From positions 23,646 to 87,645 of the forward strand of contig JAHBTY010000007.1 in NCBI GenBank assembly GCA_019638355.1: DNA of 64,000 bases, read 5' to 3'. Below the pieces are notes generated by a model. That model did not search any database. It saw only the letters and a program-made list of their open reading frames with translations, and had not been told where the DNA came from. This DNA is from Cyclobacteriaceae bacterium (GTDB taxonomy: Bacteria > Bacteroidota > Bacteroidia > Cytophagales > Cyclobacteriaceae). Positions within the stretch are counted from its first letter, which is position 1; every line of letters starts with the position of its first letter. Shown here one piece after another: positions 42,633 through 51,750 of the stretch. Both the position numbers and the translations under genes were made by a program.

Positions 42633-45280
42633 AACGCAAATCCACAACACCACCGGGCTGGGCCATTCGGTTTTTCAAATGGTTATGCAACGATCATCTT
42701 GTTGAAGCAGTGCTTGGCGATATGATTGAATTGTATCAACGCAGGCGTACGTATATGCAGCGCTGGAGAGCTGACATTCTTTTTATTCTAAATGTGGTTC
42801 AGTTTATACAACCTTTTGCAGTTCGTAAAAAATCCGCATCGTTAAATTCAATCAGTATGTACAAAAATTACATCACCATTGCCTGGCGAACCTTTCGCAA
42901 AAGCACAGGCTATTCGTTTATTAATATTGCAGGTCTTGCTGTCGGGTTATCGGCCTGCTTGCTGATTGGACTTTATGTACAGCATGAACTTAGCTTCGAT
43001 AATTTCCATGAAAAGGGGGCGCGGGTGTTTCGTGTAAATATGGAACTTAAGTTTGGCGATAATCACCTTGATTTGGCTGTTGCCAATCCGTTGTTTGGCG
43101 AAACTGCAAAAACCGAAATTCAGGAAGTTGAAACATTTACACGCCTGCAATGGTACGGAAGTCTTCTGGTAAAAAAAGGTAACGAAAATATTAAAGAAGA
43201 GAATGTGGCTTGGGCCGACTCAACGTTATTTGATGTGTTTACCTTGCCCATGATTTCGGGTAATCCTAAAACCGCATTAACCGAACCCCATTCAATAGTT
43301 GTAACGGAGTCGGTGGCGCGCAAGTATTTTGACAATACCGATGTGGTGGGCGAAACGCTTACAATCAACAACACCGAGTCGCGAAAGATAACCGGTGTTA
43401 TTAAAGACCTGCCTTCCAATATGCACATCCGGTTTACGAGTTTTGTTCCTATTGTTGAGCGCAACGATGCACTGGATGGCACGTGGGCGGGCAGCCAAAA
43501 CTGGAATACCTACTTGCTGCTGAAGCAAAATGCAAATGCGAATGAGGTGGTACCATTGCTGAATAAAATGTTGGATCGGCATCTTGGGCCGCAACTTCAA
43601 CAGGTAATCGGAAAGTCGCTTGATGAATTTAATAGTGAAGGAAATTTTTTTAAAACTTCGCTTACTCCATTGCACGATATTTACCTGTATTCGAATCGAA
43701 TTGGCGAACTTTACGGAGTTGGAAACATCCAATATGTGTATATCTTTTCGGCTATTGCGGCTTGTATCCTCATCATCGCTATTATCAACTTTATGAATCT
43801 GGCTACAGCACGCTCCGCTAACCGGGCGCGCGAGGTAGGCATGCGTAAAGTTATGGGCTCTATGAAAGGCGCGTTGATAGCGCAGTTTATAACCGAATCG
43901 GTACTAACCTGCACGGCTGCCATGGTGATTGCCGTTGCTATTACAGTTGGGGTGTTCCCTGTTTTTAACGAGCTTACCGGTAAGGCACTGGATGTTTCGT
44001 TGCTGATGACACCCACAGTTATCACTGGATTGATTGTACTTGCCTTGCTGGTAGGAATTATTTCAGGCAGTTATCCGGCTTTCTATTTGTCAGCCTTTCA
44101 GCCTGTATCCGTTTTGAAGGGTGCGGGCTTAAGTGGCAAACGATCGTCATTCCGAAACGTATTGGTTGTATTTCAATTTGCTGCTTCCATATTGTTGATT
44201 GCTTCAACTCTGATTGTATTTCGGCAGTTGCAATATATTCAACATAAAGATATTGGCTATGAACGCAATCAGGTTGTTACTATTTATAACATCGATAAGC
44301 TGGGAAATCGTGCCGAAGCTTTGAAAACAAGCTTAAGACAAGTGCCGGGTATTGAAAATGCTACCGTTACCGGGTACTTACCGGTAAACTATTACAGAAG
44401 CACCGATTCGTTCTTTACCTCACCCTTGCTCGACACAAAAGATATGATCAGCATGCAGGAGTGGAAAGTAGATGAGGACTACCTGGCAACCATGGGGATG
44501 CAATTGGTTGAAGGTCGAAATTTTTCGAAGGATATTGCGACCGATTCCTCCTCGCTGATAATTAATGAAGCTGCAGCAAAATTTTTAGGTGGTGAAAATG
44601 TTTTAGAAAAAAAACTGTACAATATAATTAATGAAGAAACACGTGAACTGAAAGAGTTTCGTATAATCGGTATTGTGAAAGATTTTAATTTTAGTTCATT
44701 ACGCGAAACTGTTAAGCCATTAGCATTTGTATATGGTTTAAATGATGGTGGCTTGTCTGTCAGGCTGGCGCCAAATGAAATAACAAAAACATTATCAACC
44801 ATCGAAAACACATGGAAAACTATTGCTACCGATATTCCATTTGAATATAGTTTTATGGATGCCGATTTCGATAGATTATATCGGGGCGAGCGTCAAACGG
44901 GTAAGCTAATAACTTATTTTGCTACGCTTTCCATCTTAATTTCATGCCTGGGTTTATTCGGGCTTGCCACTTTTATGACTGAGCAACGCAACAAAGAAAT
45001 TGGTATCCGAAAAGTGATGGGGGCTACGGTACCGGGTATCACGGCTCTACTCTCTAAGGATTTTTTAAAACTGGTTTTGTTCGCCATTGTAATTGCCATA
45101 CCAATAGCGTGGTATTTTACAGGTTTGTGGTTGCAAGACTTTGCATATCACATCGAATTGGAGTGGTGGCTATTTGCATTAGCGGGTGTAGTGGCATTGC
45201 TTATTGCACTGTTAACCGTAAGTGTTCAAGCTATTAAGGCAGCCGTGCAAAATCCTGTTACGAGTTTAAGGCAGGAGTAA
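42629..45280 (+). CDS. FtsX/MacB-type ABC transporter permease with permease prefix domain
   Basis: This protein of about 883 residues begins with a short prefix domain (PPGWAIRFFKWLCNDHLVEAVLGDMIELYQRRR, the prefix typical of PadR-linked permeases). Two FtsX-type repeats follow: a first periplasmic MacB-like domain (about residues 110-300), a three-helix block with NFMNLATARSANRAREVGMRKVMGSMKG, a second periplasmic domain and a final helix block with FMTEQRNKEIGIRKVMGATVPGI. No ATPase gene is adjacent, so the ATPase partner must be encoded elsewhere or the protein acts alone. The ATG at 42629 overlaps the PadR stop. Substrate unknown. Confidence 0.9.
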   Translation: MKRKSTTPPGWAIRFFKWLCNDHLVEAVLGDMIELYQRRRTYMQRWRADILFILNVVQFIQPFAVRKKSASLNSISMYKNYITIAWRTFRKSTGYSFINIAGLAVGLSACLLIGLYVQHELSFDNFHEKGARVFRVNMELKFGDNHLDLAVANPLFGETAKTEIQEVETFTRLQWYGSLLVKKGNENIKEENVAWADSTLFDVFTLPMISGNPKTALTEPHSIVVTESVARKYFDNTDVVGETLTINNTESRKITGVIKDLPSNMHIRFTSFVPIVERNDALDGTWAGSQNWNTYLLLKQNANANEVVPLLNKMLDRHLGPQLQQVIGKSLDEFNSEGNFFKTSLTPLHDIYLYSNRIGELYGVGNIQYVYIFSAIAACILIIAIINFMNLATARSANRAREVGMRKVMGSMKGALIAQFITESVLTCTAAMVIAVAITVGVFPVFNELTGKALDVSLLMTPTVITGLIVLALLVGIISGSYPAFYLSAFQPVSVLKGAGLSGKRSSFRNVLVVFQFAASILLIASTLIVFRQLQYIQHKDIGYERNQVVTIYNIDKLGNRAEALKTSLRQVPGIENATVTGYLPVNYYRSTDSFFTSPLLDTKDMISMQEWKVDEDYLATMGMQLVEGRNFSKDIATDSSSLIINEAAAKFLGGENVLEKKLYNIINEETRELKEFRIIGIVKDFNFSSLRETVKPLAFVYGLNDGGLSVRLAPNEITKTLSTIENTWKTIATDIPFEYSFMDADFDRLYRGERQTGKLITYFATLSILISCLGLFGLATFMTEQRNKEIGIRKVMGATVPGITALLSKDFLKLVLFAIVIAIPIAWYFTGLWLQDFAYHIELEWWLFALAGVVALLIALLTVSVQAIKAAVQNPVTSLRQE

Positions 45281-45329
45281 GGTTTATGGAATAGCGAGCC
45301 GCAGTAGTTAAAAATATAGACATCAGCCG

Positions 45330-45641
45330 TTATTCCAGGCTATCCAATACTCCCTTTATTTCGCGCCATGTAGCCTGATTATTTTGAGCCTTGGCTAGGT
45401 TAAGTCCGCGCTCAAGAATACGCGTGCCAAATGCTATTTCATTTTGATCAACAAAAAAGACACCGGCCATGTAGTAAACTGGCAGGTAGTCCGGATGGTT
45501 GGTTAATAGTTGTTCAAATAGCAACCTGGCTTTTTGCGGATCAGTTGCCTGATATTCAAGCGCCAGCGCATAAACCGGGAAAGGATCTTGCGGATCTTCC
45601 TGCATGAACTTTTTCAACATCTCTATCCGCTTTGTATTCAT
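45330..45641 (-). CDS. Small tetratricopeptide-repeat protein
   Basis: This 103-residue protein has no signal peptide. Two TPR-like helical hairpins are visible: DPFPVYALALEYQATDPQKARLLFEQLLTNHPDYLPVYYMAGVFFVDQNEIAFGTRILERGLNLAKAQ. TPRs mediate protein contacts; the partner is unknown. It lies alone on the minus strand, convergent with the permease gene and divergent from the ETF operon. Confidence 0.82.
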   Translation of the reverse strand: MNTKRIEMLKKFMQEDPQDPFPVYALALEYQATDPQKARLLFEQLLTNHPDYLPVYYMAGVFFVDQNEIAFGTRILERGLNLAKAQNNQATWREIKGVLDSLE

Positions 45642-45752
45642 TCGTTTTTTGAGAATTTTTTCAGCTTTTTTTAAGATTTAATCCTTTATCTTGAGCCCAA
45701 AATTAGGTGTAAATGCCTAAAGTTCTGATTCTCATTTTATAACCTTTTAGAT

Positions 45753-46487
45753 ATGAAGATATTGGTTTGCATTTCGCACGTTCCGGATACTACTTCCAAA
45801 ATCAACTTTATTGATAATAATACCAGGTTCGATGCCAACGGAGTTCAATTCATCATCGGCCCATACGATGACTACGCATTGGCACGCGCCATTGAACTGA
45901 AAGAAGCAAATCCGGGCACTACGGTTACTGTATTGAATGTTGGCCCGGCCGATACCGAACCTACTATCCGCAAAGCGTTAGCCATTGGAGCCGATGACGC
46001 AATTCGGGTAAACACAGAACCAACCGATTCATTTTTTGTGGCAAGTCAGATAGCAGAACATGCTAAAGGTTACGATTTGATTTTAATGGGTCGCGAATCT
46101 ATTGATTACAACAGTGGGGTAGTACATGCTATGGTTGGCGATTTGTTAGGATTACCGTCCGTTTCGCCTGTGATGAAGTTGGATGTGGACGGCACCAAAG
46201 TAAAAATGACCCGCGAGATTGAAGGGGGCAAAGAACAAGTGGAAGCGAACCTGCCTTTGGTAGCCGGATGTCAGGAGCCAATTGCCGAATGGAAAATTCC
46301 AAATATGCGCGGCATTATGTCGGCTAAAACTAAACCCTTGAAAGTGGTAGAACCTGTTGCTGTGGCGGCATCAGTTGTGCTAAGCAAGTTTGAATTACCT
46401 GCACCCAAAGGAGCTGTTAAAATGATTGCTGCCGATGCCGTAGCCGACCTGGTTGCCAAACTGAAAAACGAAGCAAAAGTTATTTAA
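45753..46487 (+). CDS. etfB: Electron transfer flavoprotein subunit beta
   Basis: This 244-residue ETF beta subunit binds AMP and, with EtfA, carries electrons from acyl-CoA dehydrogenases to ETF:quinone oxidoreductase. Signatures are MKILVCISHVPDTTSKI at the N-terminus, FIIGPYDDYALARAIELKE, TIRKALAIGADDAIRV and the recognition-loop region DLLGLPSVSPVMKLDVDGTKVKMTREIEGGKE. It precedes etfA by 20 bases. TATCTTGA (45691-45698) may be a near-consensus -7 element. The clear physiological partner in this window is the dehydrogenase at 25764. Confidence 0.96.
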   Translation: MKILVCISHVPDTTSKINFIDNNTRFDANGVQFIIGPYDDYALARAIELKEANPGTTVTVLNVGPADTEPTIRKALAIGADDAIRVNTEPTDSFFVASQIAEHAKGYDLILMGRESIDYNSGVVHAMVGDLLGLPSVSPVMKLDVDGTKVKMTREIEGGKEQVEANLPLVAGCQEPIAEWKIPNMRGIMSAKTKPLKVVEPVAVAASVVLSKFELPAPKGAVKMIAADAVADLVAKLKNEAKVI

Positions 46488-46507
46488 TAATTTAACCTGT
46501 CAAGATC

Positions 46508-47461
46508 ATGTCAGTACTTGTATTTATAGAAACATCAGAGGGTAAAGCAAAGAAGTCATCACTGGAAGCATTGTGCTATGCAAAAGCATTGGGTGGTAGT
46601 GTTACTGCCATTGTGCTTGGCCCGGCCGATGCCAACTCGCTGCAAGACCTTGGCAAATATGGGGCATCAAAAGTTTTGCATGCAGCCGATGCTAAACTCG
46701 AGCAAGGAATTATACAAGCCTATGCCACAGTAATTACCAAAGCAATGGTTGATGAGAATACCGATGTGTTGGTACTGGCCAACTCCTCGCTGGCAACTCC
46801 GGTAGCAGCCAAAGTAGCAATTAAAACAGGGGCAAGTTTTGCCTCAAATGTTACAGAATTGCCGGACATAACTTCGGGCTTTAAAGTAAAACGCAGCATC
46901 TACACAGGTAAAGCATTTTGTTGGCAAGAATTGAAGAACGCAAAGAAGGTTATCGCGATAAAGAAGAATGCAGCCGAAGTAATTGAAAACAGTGGTAGTG
47001 CGATGGTAACGCCTTATGTGGTTCAGTTATCAGATGCTGACTTTAATACAACCATTCTTTCATCTGAAAAAGCTACTGGCGATGTGTTATTACCTGAAGC
47101 CGAAATTGTGGTGTCGGGTGGAAGAGGCATGAAAGGCCCAGAACACTGGGGCATGTTGGAAGAATTAGCCAAAACCTTAGGCGCAGCCACCGGTTGCAGC
47201 AAACCCGTGTCGGATATGCATTGGCGGCCACACCATGAACACGTGGGCCAAACCGGTGTTAAGGTAGCACCTCAGCTTTATATTGCCGTAGGTATTTCCG
47301 GAGCCATTCAACACCTGGCCGGTGTAAACTCCTCCAAGTGCATAGTGGTAATCAATAAAGATCCGGAAGCTCCGTTTTTCAAAGCAGCAGATTATGGAAT
47401 TGTGGGTGATGCATTCGATGTAGTTCCTAAACTTACAGCTGCTTTAAAGGCAGCATTATGA
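46508..47461 (+). CDS. etfA: Electron transfer flavoprotein subunit alpha
   Basis: This 317-residue ETF alpha subunit has the FAD-binding C-terminal half. Hallmarks are VSGGRGMKGPEHW, GATGCSKPVSDMHWRPHHEHVGQTGVKVAPQLYIAVGISGAIQHLAGV and CIVVINKDPEAPFFKAADYGIVGDAFDVVPKL. The N-terminal alpha/beta domain pairs with EtfB. It is slightly short but complete. The gene follows etfB and is followed after 66 bases by the bifunctional nuclease gene. Confidence 0.96.
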   Translation: MSVLVFIETSEGKAKKSSLEALCYAKALGGSVTAIVLGPADANSLQDLGKYGASKVLHAADAKLEQGIIQAYATVITKAMVDENTDVLVLANSSLATPVAAKVAIKTGASFASNVTELPDITSGFKVKRSIYTGKAFCWQELKNAKKVIAIKKNAAEVIENSGSAMVTPYVVQLSDADFNTTILSSEKATGDVLLPEAEIVVSGGRGMKGPEHWGMLEELAKTLGAATGCSKPVSDMHWRPHHEHVGQTGVKVAPQLYIAVGISGAIQHLAGVNSSKCIVVINKDPEAPFFKAADYGIVGDAFDVVPKLTAALKAAL

Positions 47462-47527
47462 TCGTGCTGGCAAAATCGGGTTTCGGTTTAAATATTTTTT
47501 TATAATTTCAATTTTTTAGTAGCTCCG

Positions 47528-48139
47528 TTGAAGAAGATAAAACTCGAAATATTAGGACTCTCATCCAGTCAAACACAAACGGGATCGTTTGCATTGGTGC
47601 TGGGCGAAGCAGAGGGTAACAGAAGGCTGCCCATAATTATTGGTATGTTTGAAGCTCAGGCCATTGCAATTGAGATTGAGAAGATTGTACCCAACCGGCC
47701 CATGACTCACGATTTATTCAAATCGTTCGCCAATAACTTTCACTTCCACATCGAAGAAATTATAATTTCTGATTTAAAAGAAGGCGTTTTTTTTGCCAAG
47801 ATTTTGTGTACCGATGGGTTGAAGAAAATGGAAATCGATGCCCGGCCATCGGATGCGATTGCCATCGGGCTTCGGTTCGACTCGCCTATTTATACCTATG
47901 AAAGTATTCTGGCCGAAGCCGGTATAGTGCTTACTGATCAGGAAGACGAAGAAGAGCATACCGAAGTCAAACCTGAACCAAAAGCCAAAGTAAAAAAAGA
48001 AACTCGTAAGACTGCCGGTGGCGAGGACTACAAACATTATTCAATCGAAAAACTGAACGATCTGTTAAAAGACGCAATCGAAAAAGAAGATTACGAACGC
48101 GCGGCAAAAATCAGGGACGAACTAGGAAAACGAAATTAA
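47528..48139 (+). CDS. Bifunctional nuclease (DUF151) family protein with UVR motif
   Basis: This 203-residue protein has an N-terminal BFN/DUF151 domain (residues 1 to about 135, with LGEAEGNRRLPIIIGMFEAQAIAIEIE and IDARPSDAIAIGLRFDSPIYT). An acidic and lysine-rich linker follows, then a C-terminal UvrB/UvrC motif (IEKLNDLLKDAIEKEDYERAAKIRDELGKR). Plant BFN1-type relatives have DNase/RNase activity; the bacterial role is less clear. The start is TTG (ttgaagaagata) and the family N-terminus KKIKLEILGLSSSQ fits it. Confidence 0.9.
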   Translation: MKKIKLEILGLSSSQTQTGSFALVLGEAEGNRRLPIIIGMFEAQAIAIEIEKIVPNRPMTHDLFKSFANNFHFHIEEIIISDLKEGVFFAKILCTDGLKKMEIDARPSDAIAIGLRFDSPIYTYESILAEAGIVLTDQEDEEEHTEVKPEPKAKVKKETRKTAGGEDYKHYSIEKLNDLLKDAIEKEDYERAAKIRDELGKRN

Positions 48140-48160
48140 TCTTAACTTCATTTTTTTTTG

Positions 48161-49471
48161 ATGGACTATTTGCGCGCCCTCATTGGCCTGGCTGTTATTG
48201 TAGCATTTGCATGGTTACTATCCGGAAATCGCAAAGCAGTGGATTGGCGATTGGTACTAGTGGGCATTTCCATTCAATTGGTATTTGGGCTCATAATCGG
48301 TAAAGTAGAATTTGCACAAAAAGCATTTGTATTTGTTAGCGAAAAATTCGTTACATTCTTAAGCTTTGCAGCCAAAGGTGCGGAGTTCCTGTATGGCGAT
48401 CTTTCAAAAAACAGCAATGGTGATCCTTCCATAAAACACAACCTGGGTTTTTTATTTGCCTTTCAGGCATTGCCTACCGTAATTTTCTTTTCAGCCATTA
48501 CGGCTGGCTTGTATTACCTCGGTGTGCTTCAAAAAATTGTTTATGGTTTTGCCTGGATCATGGCGCGTACCATGCGCTTATCGGGTGCCGAAAGTTTATC
48601 GGCAGCAGCCAACATTTTTATGGGCCAAACCGAAGCTCCGCTTCTGGTTAAGCCATTCATTAAAAACATGACCCGGTCTGAACTTAATTGTTTAATGGTG
48701 GGTGGTATGGCAACCATTGCGGGAAGTGTGTTAGGTGCGTATGTTTCATTTTTAGGTGGTGGCGATCCGGCACAACAAGCCAAGTTTGCAACGTATTTAT
48801 TAAGTGCTTCCATTATGAATGCCCCGGCTGCCATTGTTTTGGCAAAATTGTTTATGCCCGAGTCGGAACCAGAAAAAATTGACCGCAGCCTGAAAGTAAA
48901 CAAAGACCAGATTGGTGTAAACCTGGTTGATGCCATGGCTTCTGGCGCGGCCGATGGTTTAAAACTCGCCTTAAACATCGGGGCCATGCTACTCGCATTT
49001 ATCGCCATCATCTATGCAGTTAACTGGGTGTTGGTTGATTTTATTGGTGCCCTTACGGGGTTGAATGATTTTGTTGTAACCAGCACCAACGGTGTGTACA
49101 ATGGCTTCTCACTACAATACATTCTGGGTCAGGTGTTCAGGGTGTTTGCATTTTGTATGGGTGTAGATTGGAACGAATCGCTTTACATCGGCAGTTTATT
49201 GGGGCAGAAGTTGGTGATAAACGAGTTTGTTGCCTACCTCGATCTGGCGAATCTGAAAGCCAGTGGTGTATTAAGTGAAAAGTCTATCCGTATTGCTACC
49301 TATGCCTTGTGCGGTTTTGCTAATTTCAGTTCCATCGCGATACAGATTGGCGGTATTGGCGGTATGGCCCCGCAGCGGCAGGGCGATTTATCTAAACTCG
49401 GCTTAAAGGCGATGCTTGCTGCTTCTTTAGCAACCATGATGACGGCTACTATTGCCGGAGCAATTTTCTAA
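48161..49471 (+). CDS. NupC/CNT-type nucleoside transporter
   Basis: This protein of about 436 residues belongs to the concentrative nucleoside transporter family. The core domain shows ESLSAAANIFMGQTEAPLLVKPFI, GGMATIAGSVLGAYVSFL, LLSASIMNAPAAIVLAKLFMPES and the late ALCGFANFSSIAIQIGGIGGMAP. Ten or so helices are predicted, with cation-coupled uptake of nucleosides. The ATG at 48161 is preferred to TTG at 48158. It follows the bifunctional nuclease gene by 21 bases, and the TMEM220-like gene comes next. Confidence 0.93.
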   Translation: MDYLRALIGLAVIVAFAWLLSGNRKAVDWRLVLVGISIQLVFGLIIGKVEFAQKAFVFVSEKFVTFLSFAAKGAEFLYGDLSKNSNGDPSIKHNLGFLFAFQALPTVIFFSAITAGLYYLGVLQKIVYGFAWIMARTMRLSGAESLSAAANIFMGQTEAPLLVKPFIKNMTRSELNCLMVGGMATIAGSVLGAYVSFLGGGDPAQQAKFATYLLSASIMNAPAAIVLAKLFMPESEPEKIDRSLKVNKDQIGVNLVDAMASGAADGLKLALNIGAMLLAFIAIIYAVNWVLVDFIGALTGLNDFVVTSTNGVYNGFSLQYILGQVFRVFAFCMGVDWNESLYIGSLLGQKLVINEFVAYLDLANLKASGVLSEKSIRIATYALCGFANFSSIAIQIGGIGGMAPQRQGDLSKLGLKAMLAASLATMMTATIAGAIF

Positions 49472-49480
49472 ATTCGAACT

Positions 49481-49852
49481 ATGATCTCCAAAATAATAAG
49501 CTTTGTACTTGCATCTATGTTTCTATTGTTTGCAGTCGTGCAAATTAATGATCTGGATCCGTTATTATGGATCGCTATTTACATCAACATGGCAGTGTTA
49601 TGCGCCTGGTCTGCTTTTCGTACCCCCAACCCATATTGGCTGTTGCTATCCGGAATAGGATACTTGCTTTATGCTAGCTTTCTTTTTCCCGGTGCCATCG
49701 AGTGGTTCAAATCGCCCGATCGTTCTTTGTTGTTCGATGACCTGGCCAAAATGCAATACCCCTACATTGAGGAAACGCGGGAGTTTCTGGGGTTAGTTAT
49801 CAGTATCCTTGTTTTGAGTTGGATCGGATTCCGGTTCAAACGTAAAAATTGA
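49481..49852 (+). CDS. TMEM220-family small membrane protein
   Basis: This 123-residue protein has four hydrophobic helices. The motif MFLLFAVVQINDLDPLLWIAIY in the first third is characteristic of the transmembrane 220 family, and the segment EETREFLGLVISILVLSWIGFRF forms the last helix. Function is not known. It starts 9 bases after the nucleoside transporter stop and is probably cotranscribed. Confidence 0.88.
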   Translation: MISKIISFVLASMFLLFAVVQINDLDPLLWIAIYINMAVLCAWSAFRTPNPYWLLLSGIGYLLYASFLFPGAIEWFKSPDRSLLFDDLAKMQYPYIEETREFLGLVISILVLSWIGFRFKRKN

Positions 49853-49953
49853 GCTCAATGGTTGGATCTTCGTCTTTTTCGGGCTGATTTTTATTCATTT
49901 TTCCCCCTTTAAAATTCGCTCTCAATTCTCCTTTTGGCTTACCTTTAAGCAGT

Positions 49954-51750
49954 ATGGAAAGAGTGTGCATTGCAATCCTGTTGCTGGGTGTATTGGCTTG
50001 CCAACCGCCCAAGGAAAAAATCCCAGAACCCATGTTAGAAAAACAAATTATCAAACCGGTTATCTACCAAATGATGACCCGCCTCTTCGGCAATCAATCT
50101 ACTACTAATAAACCGTACGGAACATTACAGGAAAATGGCGTTGGTAAATTAAACGATATCAACGAAACCGCATTGCAAGCAATTAAACAATTAGGCGTAA
50201 CCCATGTATGGTACACCGGTGTAATTGAACATGCCTTGCTTACGGATTACACACAATATGGAATTGCACTGGATGATGCTGATATTGTAAAAGGCCGGGC
50301 CGGATCGCCTTACGCAATAAAAGACTATTATGACATCAATCCCGACCTGGCTGTAGATGTTAAAAACCGAATGGCCGAGTTTGAAGCATTGATTGCACGT
50401 ACACACATAGCCGGTATGAAAGTAATCATCGACTTTGTGCCCAACCATGTGGCACGAGCTTACAAGAGCGATGCTAAACCTGCCGGTGTAAAAGATCTGG
50501 GCGAAGAAGATGATACGTCCGTTTCATTCAAGCCTACTAACAACTTCTATTATTTGCCAGGCCAAACGTTTCAACCACCGGCACGCTACAATCCATTGGC
50601 ACAGGAAAAAGCAAACACCGAAGACAAGAGGTTTTTAGAAATACCGGCCAAAGTTACCGGCAACGATCAGTTTACAGCTACACCGGGTATAAACGAATGG
50701 TTCGAAACCGTTAAACTCAATTATGGAGTTGATATTCAAAACAATCGCAGCAAACATTTCGATCCGATACCCAACACCTGGGTAAAGATGAAAGACATTC
50801 TGGTGTTTTGGGCGCAAAAAGGTGTTGATGGTTTTCGGTGCGACATGGCCGAAATGGTTCCGGTTGAATTCTGGCAATGGGCAGTACCACAAGTTAAGGC
50901 TGTTGCACCACATATTATTTTTATTGCCGAGATTTATAACCCACAGGAATATCGCAATTATATCCACACCGGTAAGTTCGATTTGTTGTATGATAAAGTA
51001 CAGTTATACGATACCCTGCGTAATCTTACCAATGGACAAGGCAATACCAACTACATTACCGGCATACAACAATGGTTAGCCGATATTAATGCCCATATGT
51101 TACACTTCCTCGAAAATCACGATGAGCAGCGCATTGCTTCACGCGATTTTGCTGGCGATCCCTGGAAGGCAGTTCCGGCAATGGTAATCAGTGCTACAAT
51201 CGACAAGGCTCCGGTTATGATTTACTTCGGGCAAGAAGTTGGCGAGCCGGGCTCCGGTGCTGAAGGTTTTGGTGGTGAAGATGGTCGCACCACTATATTC
51301 GATTATTGGGGTGTGCCCGAACATCAAAAGTGGATGAATGGCGGAAAGTTTGATGGAGGCCAGTTAAGCGAAAATCAAAAAGCCTTACGTCAATTCTATG
51401 CCGACATTTTGAAGTTTGCTTCCACGAATCCGGCCATTGTGCAAGGTGCTTATTATGATTTAACAGTTTTTAATCAACAACAGGGAAATATTCCACACCA
51501 AGTACATGCATTTGCACGCGTGCAGGGCGATGAACGATTAGTGATTGTTTCGGGATTTAACGATAAACCACTGCGGGTAAAAATTAAACTCAGCGATGAG
51601 GTGAAACAAGCATTCAACCTACAAGCCGATCAAGTGTATGTAGGGCGCGATTTATTGCGCAGCGGTGCCGATATTGGCTTGAATGCCGAAGCTACATTTG
51701 AGGTAGATGTGCCGCCTTATGTTTCCTACATTTTTAAAATTAAAAACTGA
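49954..51750 (+). CDS. GH13 alpha-amylase-family lipoprotein (1)
   Basis: This 598-residue protein has a lipoprotein signal MERVCIAILLLGVLACQPP (Cys16), a GH13 TIM barrel and a C-terminal beta domain. Conserved regions are VIIDFVPNHVARAY, DGFRCDMAEMVP with nucleophile Asp297, IFIAEIYNP with acid/base Glu326 and LENHDEQR with the transition-state Asp. An inserted domain of about 70 residues between regions I and II (TNNFYYLPGQTFQPPARYNP...) is unusual. It probably hydrolyses alpha-glucans in the periplasm or at the surface. It heads the glucan operon and overlaps the next gene by 1 base. Confidence 0.9.
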   Translation: MERVCIAILLLGVLACQPPKEKIPEPMLEKQIIKPVIYQMMTRLFGNQSTTNKPYGTLQENGVGKLNDINETALQAIKQLGVTHVWYTGVIEHALLTDYTQYGIALDDADIVKGRAGSPYAIKDYYDINPDLAVDVKNRMAEFEALIARTHIAGMKVIIDFVPNHVARAYKSDAKPAGVKDLGEEDDTSVSFKPTNNFYYLPGQTFQPPARYNPLAQEKANTEDKRFLEIPAKVTGNDQFTATPGINEWFETVKLNYGVDIQNNRSKHFDPIPNTWVKMKDILVFWAQKGVDGFRCDMAEMVPVEFWQWAVPQVKAVAPHIIFIAEIYNPQEYRNYIHTGKFDLLYDKVQLYDTLRNLTNGQGNTNYITGIQQWLADINAHMLHFLENHDEQRIASRDFAGDPWKAVPAMVISATIDKAPVMIYFGQEVGEPGSGAEGFGGEDGRTTIFDYWGVPEHQKWMNGGKFDGGQLSENQKALRQFYADILKFASTNPAIVQGAYYDLTVFNQQQGNIPHQVHAFARVQGDERLVIVSGFNDKPLRVKIKLSDEVKQAFNLQADQVYVGRDLLRSGADIGLNAEATFEVDVPPYVSYIFKIKN

